Source: Malania oleifera
Taxonomy: Eukaryota > Streptophyta > Magnoliopsida > Santalales > Ximeniaceae
Direction: 5' to 3'
Assembly (NCBI RefSeq): GCF_029873635.1
Contig: NC_080423.1
Span: 98,700,397 to 98,764,396, forward strand
DNA: 64,000 nt
This document shows positions 13,031 through 25,505 of this stretch, one piece after another. Made by a program: the position numbers and the translations under genes. Below the pieces are notes generated by a model, which was not told where the DNA came from, searched no databases, and was given only the letters and a program-made list of their open reading frames with translations. Numbering within the stretch: position 1 is the first letter of the stretch; each line of letters starts with the position of its first letter.

Positions 13031-13925
13031 CTGCAACATAAGTTTGTACATATAATTCAAACTCAACTCAACAATGCCTTATAGTCCAACTACTTATTGT
13101 CAATTACATGGAGAAATACATTGGCATATACACATCCAAGTCAGAAAAGAGATGTTTAATAACAATTGTATCTTTGGGGGTGCTTTCTCTAAGAACATTG
13201 TATTTTTTTATAATTAAATTTAAAACAATACAATAAACAGTGTTTTCAAGGGAAAAAGCTTAAGGATTGGCATTTTAACCCATGCAATGCAAGGCACATG
13301 CCTCAGGTTGTCTAGACATAAGCATTTCAAGTTTGGTATTTTTTGTGTTAAATTATATTATAAGCAGAGTACAGGCATACACATTGAATTTGTATAAGAA
13401 AGGGATTTGAATATTTTAATTTTTCTTACCCAAAATTCTTGAGACATTATAGGCTAACAAGATTGCTTAATCAAGGCAGAGAGAAATAACACACAAATAG
13501 TATAGTATTAAGTTACAGAATTAAAGACCAATAAATTCAACAGAACCGCTAAATTCAACAGAAATGCTGTAAGGTCATGCAATTGTCTTTCACATTCTTC
13601 CACAAAAAGTCATATCTTTGGCTCATGTTTGTCAATAACAGTTCAAAAAATTGCACGTCTTGAAATTCAAATGCTAACAAAACTATATAAATACAACTCA
13701 ACAAATCATTGATGCTGCCCCACCACCCATGCCAAACACAAAACCCCAATCCACCCATGTCATATACAAGTTTGGACATGAGCCCTAATTTTCTCAAAAA
13801 GGGTGGAAAAGAATGAGAATATCATCCTTGTTAAGACATGTTACGAAGTCGGCACTTACCATCGTCATACAATTTTTGTTCATCTAATACCATGCATAAA
13901 CTCAAATTTAGGACATCATAATATG
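13031..13925. other. Upstream region of THOC7, no other gene seen
   Basis: Probably contains the THOC7 leader intron, noncoding first exon and promoter on the minus strand. The exact start site cannot be placed. An open minus frame at 13797-13555 has no recognisable motif. Confidence 0.35.
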
Positions 13926-14000
13926 CACAAACAACAACAACAAAACAAGCCCCAAGTCACACTAGGTGGGATCAATTACATGAATCCTTTTTCGCCAATT
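13925..14000 (-). mobile_element. 3' terminal fragment of an RTE-type LINE
   Basis: A run of CAA units (13928-13945) is followed by 'cactaggtgggatcaattac' and 'atgaatcc'. This is the antisense of the conserved 3' end found on many plant RTE LINEs with a (TTG)n tail. It abuts the truncated left LTR of the Copia element and appears to have replaced the start of that LTR. Confidence 0.5.
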
Positions 14001-14227
14001 AACGAAATCATGCTTACAATTGGTCAAAACAACTCAAAAGGAATACTCACCAGACACGGGCTGATTTGTAGTGATTCTTTCTTGATTTAAGCAATTTATC
14101 TATAAATTTATATGTATAAATACCCTTACAGTGCATCGTAATATTCATACCGAGAAATACAAGATATACATTTCTCTTCCTCTCTTCTTCTCTTCCTCCA
14201 AGTTATTTTACATTATGAATTTCTTCA
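14001..14227 (+). repeat. Left LTR of the old Copia element (5'-truncated)
   Basis: Aligns over about 217 bases with 27388-27604, ending in the same 'aatttcttca'. The first 60 bases of the LTR are missing here, where an RTE LINE tail sits instead. Confidence 0.75.
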
Positions 14228-17200
14228 TGGTATCAAAGTGTGAAATTTCTTTGGGATAAATTTCTTTTCTCTTCTCAATTCCTCTCTGTTCTTGCTCAGA
14301 AATATCAAAGTTTTTCTTCTTTTGATTTACCATCAACGTGACTGTCACACGCTGATTGGCATTCATTTTCCCTTTCATATATTGGCGTTGCTTCTTTTCT
14401 TTCTATAATTCAAAGTCGAGGCGTCGTCCTAAACACCTCTGCCTAGAAATTTTTCTTTCTCTCGATTCTTTGTCAAACAGGTGAAATACACCATCTGAAA
14501 TTCACTGTTCAAGGCTATTGAAGAAGAAGATCACGTGACTAGCACGTGATTCTAAAAAAAAAATTAAAAAAAAAAAAAACTCCTCTAATTCCTCCTTCCC
14601 ATTGGCTTCCAATGTTGAAAACACATAAAGTTCTCCACATTTTGATAATCCAAGTCATGCCTCGTATCTTTACAATTTTGACAATCCAGGTGTTACTTTG
14701 GTCTCTCATCCATTGACCAAAACCAATTACACCACGTGGAGTTAATCCATGCTCATTGCACTCAGCACCAAAAACAAGGTCGGCTTCATTGATGGCACCA
14801 TTCCCAGGCCTTCAAAATTGTCAATTGCAGAATACCGCCAGTGGTTAAACAGCAACAATATGGTAAAAGCATGGTTAATTAATTCTCTTTCAAAGGATAT
14901 TTCTGCTAGTGTTATTTTTTGTGATCTTGCTCGAGATATTTGGGTCTATTTGAAGGACCGTTTCTCATAAGTCAATGGTCCTCGGATGTATCACCTAGAA
15001 CAAGAAATTCACAACCTTGTCCAAGACAATACATCGATAGCCACCTACTTTACTAAGCTAAAGTTCTTATGGGATGAACTTGCATCACTCCAATCTCATT
15101 TGTTCAAAGGAGATATAGTTCAATACCAACAGTACCAATGAACCATAAAGTTCCTCATGGGCCTTAATGAATCCTATGGTGCCATTCGTGCTCAGATCTA
15201 GTTGATATATCCGCTTCCCACAATCAATCACATCTACGGCTTGGTCCTTCAAGAGGAGTGTCAACGGAACATTCAACTTCCTCCACCCATTGACGGCGTT
15301 GCATTAGCAGCCAAAGGTATCCTTTCCACTCCAAAAGACGGGAGACTTTTTCGTAGGACCAAACCGAAATGCACTCACTGTCACAAAGAAGGCCACAGTA
15401 TTGATCACTGCTACTTCATCCACGAGCTCCCACCTAGCTCCCGCAAGATTGGATCGGGTCCCAAACCAAGTGCTCACCAAATCTCTTCTGCTAACAACCA
15501 ACCATCCACCAGCAATTTCCCTTTCACCAACGATCAATGCCAACAACTTCTAGCCATGCTCAACCATGCCACTCAAACACCTTCTATGGCACACCATGTA
15601 GGTAATGCTGAGTCATCCTTATCAGGTATACCATCCCGTCTTTCTCCTAAAACTCTTTGGATTCTAGACAGTGGAACCACCGACCATATGGTGTGTTCTA
15701 CTGCTGATTTAACCTACTCGACCCCTGTGCATGATAATACTATACGACTACCAGATGAATCTCATGATGTGGTAACCCACATTGGATCCGTTGTTTTTTC
15801 ACCTCCTCTCATTTTAAAAAATGTCTTGTGTCCCTTCATTCCACTTCAATCTTATATCCATTCGTGTGTTATGCCAAACTCTCAAATTGTTTAATCTTTT
15901 TTCTGCTCATATGTGCCTAATTCAGGACCTACGATCGATGAAGATGATTGGACTTGGAACTTAGCGGGATGGCTTGTATTACTTTACAAAAACAAATCCC
16001 GCTCGTTGTCAAGTGGCTACATCAAATTCCCAACTTTGGCATCGCCAACTCGGCCATTTATCCAATAAAATTATGTCTTTACTTTCCAATAATTTTTTTG
16101 GCATTTGTTCAAGTTTAGAACCTTGTTTTATTTGCCCATTGGCTAAACAAACTCGCATTGAATTTCCTTCCAGTTCAATTTCTTCTCCTGCACCTTTCCA
16201 TTTAATACATGTGGATATTTTTTTTTGGGAGGGGGGGGGCGTAGATGGTTACTGTGTTCCATCTCTCACTGGGGCTCAATTTTTTCTGGCCATTGTAGAT
16301 GACTACACTAGATGTACATGGGTATATTTAATGCGTCATAAATCGAATACCTGTCCTTTACTCCAATCTTTCATTCGGCTCATTAAAAATCAATTTTCAA
16401 CCACTATAAAGAATATCTGTAATGATAATGGGCCAGAATTTGATATTTCCTCGTTCTATTCAGAAAATGGAATCATTCATCAAACTAGTTGTATCTCTAC
16501 TCCGCAACAAAATGGAGTAGTGGAACGTAAACATCGTCACCTTTTGAACGTTTCTCGGGCCCCTAAACATTTTTGGGGTAATGCTCTCCTCACAGCAGCT
16601 TACTTGATAAATAGAACACCTACTCCTATTTTGGGTGGAAAATCTCCTTATAAAAAGTTATACAACACCCCACCAAAATACAATCACCTTCGAGTCTTTG
16701 GATGTATCTATTATGCCTCCACTCACTTCCACCATCCTTCAAAATTCGATCCTCAAGCCATCCACTGTGTCTTCCTTGGATATCCATACGGACAAAAAGT
16801 TTATCAACTTTATGATCATACAACTCATAACACCTTTGTGTCTCATGATGTGGTATTCTACGAGGATCAATTTCCATTGAGCCAAAATATTTCTGAGTCA
16901 CCCTCTCACGTTTTACCTCATCCCATTGACTCTCCAGATCTTCCCTCTGAGCCTTCCACCCAGACACCTCCTTCTCCTATACTTGACTCTTCCCATTCTC
17001 CCACTCCCACCATCCCAATTCAGCGATCCACATGCCCCATATAGCACCCTGCCTACTTACAGGATTTCCAAGTCGAACAAGCACTCCCGTCTCGGCCTGC
17101 TCCATCCTCTGACTCGGCGTCGGTCCACTCCTCAAGTGTTCTTTATCCCCTCTTACATTTCCTTTCTTATGATTCTCTTTCCTATGCACGTTGTGCCTTC

Positions 17201-17308
17201 ACCACTGCCATATCCATTGCACAAGAGCCCAAGTCCTTCAAACAAGCCATGCAGGATCCTTAATGGCATGATGCTATGCGTGTTGAGATTGATGCTTTGG
17301 AAGCCAAC

Positions 17309-17823
17309 TGTTGAAAAAAAGGATCGGATATGGGATGCATGGCAGAATAAATAAAACACAACCAGAAAATTGAGAAACAACAAGAATCAACACAAGAATT
17401 AACGTGGTTCGACAAAGCCTACATCCACGAAAGCAACCGCACAAGAATTTCACTAAGAAATGGCAAAGTACACAATACACTTCACAAATGATCTCTCTCT
17501 TCTGTGCTCAAAAGAACATATATAACAACATCTCGGAGGTTTCCCTCCAAATTCCCAACCACCCCAACGTTCCAATTGAAAATTCAAATTATTTCTCGCA
17601 GCCCAAGCTCACTTGTCGATGAGAACAAGGCACTTGTCGACGATTCAGTGAAAAACACTCATCGACAACCCCATTTTTCTGCTCTCGGTATCTCAGAAAC
17701 TCTGAATTTTCCTTGCTCTCGGGAACTACTCGTCGATGAGTCCCTACTGTGTTGAACCATTATGCTTTTCTTCCTTCCATTGTTTATGAAACCCCAAGTA
17801 TAAGAGCCACACCATAAACAACA
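17309..17823 (-). repeat. 3' LTR of the nested minus-strand Copia
   Basis: 515 bases, TG...CA ends on the minus strand. Preceded by target duplication CCAAC on its outer side and by a purine tract on its inner side. Contains four TCGTCGA-type motifs between 17611 and 17740. Confidence 0.88.
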
Positions 17824-17927
17824 ATCTCCACCTTGATGATTATACGTTCCTTAGGATAACCTGGAAAAACATGTCTAACTACTCCACCTTGAACTTGAAA
17901 CGCTCGGTTGGGCTTGTCTCCCTTCTA

Positions 17928-19285
17928 TCAATTGGAGACATAGAGTAAGTTCAAGCAATGCTTGAACTTTTTACTAGTAACTGGTTTAGTCAAAATATCC
18001 GCTGCATTTTCAAACGTGTGAACCTGCTCCAATATAAGCTCACCTGAAGTAATCAATTCCCAAACCTGGTGGAACCTCACATCAATATGTTTGGTTCTAG
18101 CGTGGTACACTTGATTCTTTGCTAAGTAAATAGTGCTCTGACTGTCACAACGCAGCACAACTCCATCTCACTTTAATCCCAGCTCTTTGACCAAACCAAT
18201 AAGCCATAAGGCTTCCTTTGCAGCTTCAGCAACTGTCATATACTCAGCTTCAGTCGTGGACAATGCTACCAGAGATTGAACTATGGATCTCCAACATATA
18301 GGTCCTCCTACAATGGTAAAATCATAACCCGTTGTAAACATTCTGTTATCCATATCTCCTGCATAATCAGAATCAACGAACCCCATAACTGAAGGACAAC
18401 CCTATTGCTTGCCGAACATGATGTCATATCCCGATGTACCCCGTAAGCATCTGAATATCCATTTGACAGCTTCCCAATGCTGCTTCCTGGATTAGAAAGA
18501 AACTTACTTACCATGCTCATAGTATGTGCCAAATCTGGCCTCGTACACACCATGACATACATTAAACTCCCCACAGCGCTAGCGTAGGAGACCTTTGACA
18601 TGTCTCGGATATCCTCATCCGTACTTGGGCAATCTGCCGTAGACAACTTAAAATGACTCGTTAGAGGTGTACACATCAGTTTTGCATCAGTCATGCTAAA
18701 CCTCTCCAACATCTTCTGTACATAACCGCCCTGAGATAACCATAACCTCCCTATAGTTTTATCTTGGCGAATCTCCATCCCAAGTATTTTCTTAACTGAA
18801 CCAAGATCCTTCATGTCAAATTCCTTATGCAATAGTTCCTCTAACTGATTCACCTCAATTAAATCTTTTGCAGCTATCAACATGTCATCAACGTACAATA
18901 ACAAGAAAACAAGATAACCATCCTCAAGCTTGTTCACATTTACGCAACAATCATACTCACACCTTTTTTAGCCATTTTTGATCATGTAGGAATCAAATCT
19001 TTTATATCATTGCCTTGAAGACTGTTTCAACCCATAGAGATATTTCTTCAACTTACAAACTAAGTTTTCTTTCCTTGGTTCAGTGAATCCCTTCGGTTGT
19101 ACTATATAAATCTGTTCCTCCAAATCAACATAAAGAAACGTTATTTTCACATACATTTGTTCCAAATGAAGATCATAATGAGCTACCAATCCCAACACAA
19201 TCCTAATAGAAGTATGTAGGACCACAAGTGAAAAAATCTCATCATAGTTTATCCCCTTCTTCTTAGAGTACCCTTTTGCCACCAA
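17928..19285 (-). pseudogene. Reverse transcriptase / RNase H region of the nested Copia (fossil)
   Basis: Recognised by 'DEIFSLVV', 'LLLYVDDMLIAAKD', 'GSLMYVMVCTRPDLAH', 'GFVDSDYAGD', 'STTEAEYM' and 'YHARTKHIDVRFH' on the minus strand, the usual Copia order. Broken; listed only as part of the element. Confidence 0.85.
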
Positions 19286-20014
19286 CCGTACTTTGAATTT
19301 CTCTCTTTCCTTTTATGAAATTGCTTCCTTCTTCCTGTATACCCATTTGCAACCTATCGATCTCTTCCCATCTGGAAGCTCTACAAAATCCGAAGTTTGG
19401 CTTTTATGAAGTGATTCCATCTCCTCAATCATCGCAGCCATTCACCTCTACCTTTCTCCTAGCCGCCCACTGCCTCGTAAAATGTAGTTGGATCGTTGCA
19501 ATTGGTAAGAAAAGCATAAGACACTAACTCTTCAAACCCATACCTTGGTGGTGGTCTAATAGTGCGTCTAGATCTCGATATAGGAAGATCGTCAACTTGC
19601 TGGTTTCCTGAGCTAGAGCTCCCTGCAACCATAGGACCATGATCATTGCCGTTGCCCTGAGCTTCCAACTCCATTTGCACAACATGTTCATTGCTACCCC
19701 AGTTTTCTGACTCTTGTTTCTGTTCATCACAATCTTGAGTACGCTTCACCACAACCTTCTCATCAAAGACTATATCCCTACTAATCACCACCTTGTTTGC
19801 CACTGGGTCCCACAGCTTGTACCCCTTCACACCCTTTTAATATCCCAAAGAGAAGCAACGACGAGACTTCAGATCAAACTTAGACCTCTCCTCACTAGAC
19901 ACGTGCACATAGGCTCACACCCAAATATTTTCAATCCGAAGTAGTCTACTGCATTTTCCGTCCATACCTCTTCTGCCACTTTACCTTGTAGTGACGCCTT
20001 TGGTGATCGATTTA

Positions 20015-21900
20015 TCAGAAAAAAAAAGTCATACTAACTGTCTCGGCCCAGAAGTTCTTCGGTAGCCCTGCATTAAGCCTGAGACACCGAGTTCTTTCAG
20101 CCAGAGTCCGATTCATCCTTTCCGCCACACCATTTTGCTGAGGTGCCCAGAAAACTGTAAGGTGTTTCTTAATGCCCTGCTGCTCACAAAACTTCATAAA
20201 TCGAGAATCAACGTACTCGGTCCCATTGTTTGACCTCAAACATTTGATTCTCCTCCCCATCTGGTTTTCCACTTCTACCCTCTAAATCTTGAACTTGGCA
20301 AACGTATCAGACTTGTGCCGCAAGAAGTATACCCAGACTTTCCGTGAGTAATCATCAACAAAACTCACATAATACACAAGTCCACCCATTGATGCAACTC
20401 TAATCGGGCCCCAAACATAGAAATGCACATAATCAAGAATACCTTTCGTCTTGTGTACAGTTGGTTTGAATTTTGCCCTGTTTTGTTTTCCAAGAACACA
20501 AATCCTGCAAAAGTCTAGCTGACATGATTTCAAACCCTTCAAGAGTTTCCTCTTGTGTAATTCCTTCATACCATGTTCCCCCATATGCCCAAGACGCACA
20601 TACTACAAGACGGTCTCATCAGATTCAGCATCTACGGGTGCAACTCCACCTACAATCCAAGGAACCAAGTGATATCAAACTCTTCCTTATTTCCGGTATA
20701 TGTCTTACATTGCTCAAGGTTCTCACAGCACCATCAAACATTTTTATCTCAACATTTCCTATGTCAATGATCTTACAAAAAACATCATTACACATAAGAA
20801 CTGAACATGAGTTCACTAGCCTGTAAGTGTTGAATCATTCCTTTTTTGGAGTCATATGGTAAGAACATGCCGAGTCAAGTATCCAAGAGTCCATAAGATT
20901 ATCCGACTCCAATGAAACTGAAAGAACATCACCATCACTACAAATTGAACCTCCTTCTTAAACCACATTCGTTGATTTCGAAATTCCCTCATGATTTTCA
21001 GCATTCCCTTTCTTCCAATCCGGACATTCCGGTTTAACATGCCCCTTTTTATCACATTTATAACACCGGATTTCCTTTTTCTTCTTGAATTGAGTACGGG
21101 ATTTCTGATTTGACCCACTTTTAAACTTTCCTTTGCCACGCTCATTGTTACCTTTCACCACAAGTCCTTCTCCTTCATCAAATATTTTAAGCCTTTGATA
21201 AAAATTCAGTAAAGCACTTGTTACCTCTTCTAGATCAAGAGTCTTTTTTCCCCACGTAAGAGTGGTAATTAGATTTTCATAGGTATGAGTCCATGGCAAG
21301 GAGTTTAACAACATCAAAGCCTTATCATCTTCATCAAACTTAACATCAACTCTCATCAAGTCACTTATGATTTGATTAAAGACATTGATATGTTGATCTA
21401 AGTTTGATCCTTCAACCATCTTTAGCCAATAAAGATGCTACTTAAGAAAGAGTTTATTATTAAGTGATTTGGACATGAATCGACTTTCTAACTTTCGCCA
21501 TATAGCCGCTGGAGAATCCTCCTCCATTGCACGATAGAGCACTTTGTCGGCCAAACACAAGCATATTGTTAGCCTTTGCTTGCAATTCTCCCCATGTTGC
21601 CTCATCCATTCCAACCGGTTGAACGCCAAGTAAAGCTTTTCCCATTCCTTGTTGCACAAGTATATCATTAACTCTCCTTTGCCATAAACCGAAATTTCCG
21701 GTTCCATCGAATTTGAAAATGTCAAATCTTCCAGAAGATGATCCTGATACCATGACAACAATCGCTCTAATATCAATTTGTTGAAAAAAATAATCGGATA
21801 TGAGATACACAGCGGAATAAATAAAACACAACAAGTAAATGAAACACAGCCAAAAAATTGAGAAACAACAAGAATCAACATGAGATTTAACATAGTTCGG
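20015..21900 (-). pseudogene. Gag and integrase region of the nested Copia (fossil)
   Basis: Integrase is marked by 'RLGHMGEHGMKELHKR', 'DDYSRKVWVYFLRHKSD' and 'WAPQQNGVAERMNRTL'. Gag is marked by 'LNSLPWTHTYENLI' and the zinc knuckle. Broken; listed only as part of the element. Confidence 0.85.
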
Positions 21901-22358
21901 CAAAGCCTACATCCACGGAAGCAATCGGCACAAGAATTTCACTAAGAAATGTCAAAGTACACAATACACTTCACAAATGATCTCTCTCTTATGTCAATAC
22001 ATGCCTAGAAGAACATATATAACATCTCAGAGGTTTGCCTCCAAATTCCCAACCACCCCAACATTCCAATTCAAAATTCAAATTATTTCTCGCAGCCCAG
22101 GCACACTCGTCGAAGAGAACAGGGCACTTATCGACAATCCAGTGAAGGACACTCGTCGACTAGTACGGCCACTCGTCAGCGACCCGCATTTTTCTACTAT
22201 CGATATCTCAGAAACTCTGAATTTTCCTTGCTCTAGGGATCTACTTGTCGACGAGCACAAGACACTTGTCGAAGAGTCCCTGCTGTGTTGCACCCTTATG
22301 CTTTTCTTCCTTACTTTGTTTATGAAACCCCAGTATAAGAGCCACACCATAAACAACA
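21779..22358 (-). repeat. 5' LTR of the nested minus-strand Copia
   Basis: 580 bases, longer than its partner partly through an 18-base segment near 21832-21849. Followed outside by CCAAC. Contains TCGTCGA-type motifs between 22105 and 22277. Confidence 0.88.
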
Positions 22359-22569
22359 CCAACCATACTTGGACTTTGACTCCTCTTCCACCCAATAAGA
22401 AACCCATTGGTTGCAAACGGGTGTACAAAATCAAACACAACCTAGATGGTTCTGTGGAACATTACAAAGCTCGTCTTGTTGCCAAAGGCTACAATTAGAA
22501 AGAAGGTATCAACTACTCTAAAACCTTTGCTCCTGTTGCCAAAATGGTTACTGTTCAGATAGTTCTCAC

Positions 22570-22790
22570 CAGTGATTTGAAGGTGTTTTTGAGGTGCGCC
22601 TCAAGGCGTTTTAGGCCAAAAATGCACCAAAGAGTAAGTGAAAAGGCGTAACTCCATTAAAGCGTACGCATCGGGCAAAAAGGCATACGCATCGGGCAAA
22701 AAAACTCACTTTTTTACGCCTTAGCTTCAAGGCGTACGCCTTTCGGTATTCCTTGCTTAAAACACATTTTTAAAAGGCCAAAACCTAGAA
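22570..22790 (+). repeat. Left subterminal repeat cluster of the hAT element
   Basis: Repeated 'aaggcgt', 'gcgtacgc' and 'gcatcgggcaaaa' units on both strands close to the left end. In hAT elements such subterminal repeats are the usual transposase-binding sites. The right end (25980-26070) carries the matching 'cttacgcct' units. Confidence 0.7.
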
Positions 22791-22799
22791 TGCACTAAA

Positions 22800-23045
22800 A
22801 CCCTATCCTCCCCCTCTCTCTCTCCCGCGAAGCTTCTTCTCTTATGCTCTGTCAACGAAGCCTGACGAAGCCTCTGCTCTCTCTTCAAAGCCTCGAAGAA
22901 GCTTGACGAAGCTTCTACTCTCTCTTTCAAAGCCTCAACGAAGATCGATGAAGCCTTTGTTCTCTCTCAAAGCCTCAACGAAGTCTCTGAGCCTCAATGA
23001 AGCCTCTACTCTCTCTTGAAGCCTTTGGTCTCTCTTTCGAAGTCC
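22800..23045 (+). repeat. Degenerate tandem repeat upstream of the hAT transposase
   Basis: About six imperfect units of 30-40 bases built from 'aagcctcaacgaag' and 'ctctgctctctc' motifs. It lies where the transposase leader would be. Confidence 0.65.
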
Positions 23046-23135
23046 CTGTCCGACAGGTTTGAGGTTCTCGTCTCTTGTCTCTGAGGTTTTTGTTTCAAAT
23101 TTTAATTGCTTAAATCTTGTTGCACCTGCTGAAAC

Positions 23136-25505
23136 ATGTCTGAAGCTGATTCCAAGGAGCAGAAAAAAGATTTTGTTTGGAAATACAAAAAAGAAGTTGA
23201 TGGAGAAAAATATTTTGGATGCAAATTTTGTGATCAACGTTGCAATGGGACTGTCACTTGTGATCAACGTTGCAGTGGGGCTGTCACAAGATTTAAACAT
23301 CATTTGGCTGGTACAAGGAAGGGAATGAAACCTTGCCCAAAAGCCCCTCAAAATGTGAGTGATGAGTGCAAGATTGCTCTTGAAAATTTCCGAGAAGAGA
23401 AGGGTAAAAGAAATGAACTTCTTGAAGAGATTGGGCACGGTCCAGGAGGAGGGAGTCAGAGTGCTATGTCTCCATTAGTTGGAGATATTGAGCAACAGAA
23501 TAGTGGGAGTGGCAATACTCCTAGGGGTAAAGGTCCAATGGATAAGTTTTCATTTTCACAGACCAAACAATCCACTCTAAACTCAAAATGGAAGTAGGAA
23601 GAAAGAAATGAAGTGTGTAGGAAAGTTGGTCGTTGTGTGTTCAACAATGCTTTACCATTTAATTTGATGGATGACGTATATTGGCATGTTATGGTGGATG
23701 GTATTGCTAATTATGGGTCAAGTTTCAAGTCTCCATCTATGCCTGAGATGAGCACATAGATCCTTAAAGATGAAGTGAAAGAACTCAATGGCATGTTGAA
23801 AGACCACAAAAAAAGCTTGGAAGGAATATGGATGTTCTATCATGGTTGATGGATGGACTAATGGTTGTTCAAGGGTCTTGATTAATTTCCTTGTGAATAG
23901 TCCTACCGGTACATGGTTTTTAAAATCCATTGTGCAGGTGATAACTGATAATGCTAAGAACTTGATAAATGGAGGAAAAAAGCTTATGGAAAAGCGAGAG
24001 AAGCTCTATTGGACTCCATGTGCTACACATTGTTTGGATCTCATGTTGGAAGATATTGCAAAATTAAAGATCCATGCAAGCACAATCCTAAAGGCTAAGC
24101 AATTTGTGAAATTTATTTATAATCATTCCTATGTACTTGCAATGATGAGGAAGCATTTCACCAACAACAAAGAACTCATCCGCCCTACAGTGACGCGCTT
24201 CGCTACTGCATTTTTGACACTTCAGAGCATTTACAAACAAAAGCGAGGCCTTCAATCTATGTTCTCTTCGGAGATGTGGTGCACTTCTACATATGCAAAA
24301 ATGCATGTAGGTATAAGGAGTCGCTCAATAGTTTTATTTAACCAACATTTTTGGCCTCATGTGGCATATGTTATCAAGAGTGTTGTGCCTCTTGTGTGTG
24401 TTCTAAGGGAAGTTGATTCTGATCCAAAGACCAGCCATGAGGTTTCTCTATGAGATGATGGGTTCAGCAAAGGAAAAAATTGTTGCAAATATTTCTAGAA
24501 ATGAAAAGTATGGACCCATTTGGAGCAAAATAGATGATAGATGAACTTCACAACTCCATCGCCCTTTACATGTTGTAGGATATTATTTAAATCTCCAATT
24601 GCGTCATTAGGAGAACTTCTCTGATTGTAAAGAAGTGAAGAAAGGGCTATTTGAATGCATGGATAGATTGTTGTCATATGAGGAGAGGCTAGCTGCAGAT
24701 GTCCAATTGGATTTGTTTGATAATGCACAAGGGGATTTTGGGTCTTGAGCGGCTGCTGACTCCAGAATGTTGAGAAGCCCAGGTAAAAATAATATTTCAG
24801 TAAAAATTAGTTAATTAGTAGTACTCTCCCCTTATTTCTTCTTATAACTTGGAACTTAAACATGTTTTTTTTCTTTTGTAGCTGATTGGTGGAAGCATTT
24901 TGGGACAAAGACACCAAAACTGATGAAGCTTGCTATTCGCATTCTTAGCTTGACATGTAGTGCTAGTGGATGTGAGAGGAATTGGAGCACGTCTGAGCAG
25001 GTTCTTAGTTCTTAGTTCTTACTCCTTACAAATGCCATGTTATTATGGTTTCGCTAAAATATGAAAATATCTTCTAATATCTAAAAATTTAAATGGCTTA
25101 AACTCAATTGAAGATTCATACGAAAACAAGGAATGGATTAGAGAACAAGAGATTGAATGCTCTAGTTTACGTCAAGTACAACACCAAACTGAGGGAGAGA
25201 GCTATAGGAAGAAGAAAAAATTATGATCCAATATTGGTGTCGGAAGTAGCTTCAGATGATGAATGGATCACAAAGAAGGAAGAACCATCCTCCCAAAAGA
25301 TACTTCTTGGTTTGATAATGAAAATCTTCTAGATGTTGATGCTATAAGAGCTTTGCCCATGGTACCTTTTGAAGGAGATGATGCTCAAGCAACACAAGCT
25401 TCTGGTAGCTCACATTCTAATCTTCCTAGCAAAAGGAAGATTAATGATTACTGTGAGAACTTGAGTACATACATATCAATAGTCATTTTTGAATCTACTA
25501 ATTTA
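23136..25505 (+). pseudogene. hAT transposase (BED finger, RNase H-like core, hATC dimerisation domain), degraded
   Basis: The start at 23136 gives a 153-residue open frame with a BED-type finger: 'FGCKFCDQRC' followed by 'TRFKHHLAGT'. A 30-base tandem duplication (23229-23258, 23259-23288) repeats 'CDQRC' inside the finger. The core appears at 23950-24450 ('WTPCATHCLDLMLEDI', 'RPTVTRFATAFLTLQS') and hATC at 24890-25000 ('WWKHFGTKTPKLMKLA', 'SGCERNWST'). A likely intron (25003-25107) precedes 'NKRLNALVYVKYN'. There are several in-frame stops, for example at 23595, 23758 and between 23840 and 23910, plus frame changes. This copy should make no active transposase. Confidence 0.85.

Larger units (their letters stand above)
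17309..22358 (-). mobile_element. Ty1/Copia element (Tork/TNT1-like) nested inside the older Copia, broken
   Basis: The element is 5,050 bases, runs on the minus strand, and is flanked by a perfect 5-base target duplication CCAAC (17304-17308 and 22359-22363). Reading right to left: 5' LTR (22358-21779), a decayed primer site, gag (about 21900-20950, zinc knuckle 'CYKCDKKGHVKPEC' near 21060), integrase (about 20600-20015), reverse transcriptase (about 19285-18308, with 'YVDDM') and RNase H (about 18386-17928), then the purine tract 'aaggtggagat' and the 3' LTR. In a sampled 105 bases the LTRs differ at about 14 sites, many of them C/T or G/A, suggesting roughly 5-10 million years at usual plant rates. 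All parts are present but it carries multiple breaks. Confidence 0.92.

Noticed and set aside
13555-13797. 80-residue minus frame upstream of THOC7
   Set aside because: No motif, no splice support, and located in the probable leader intron of THOC7.
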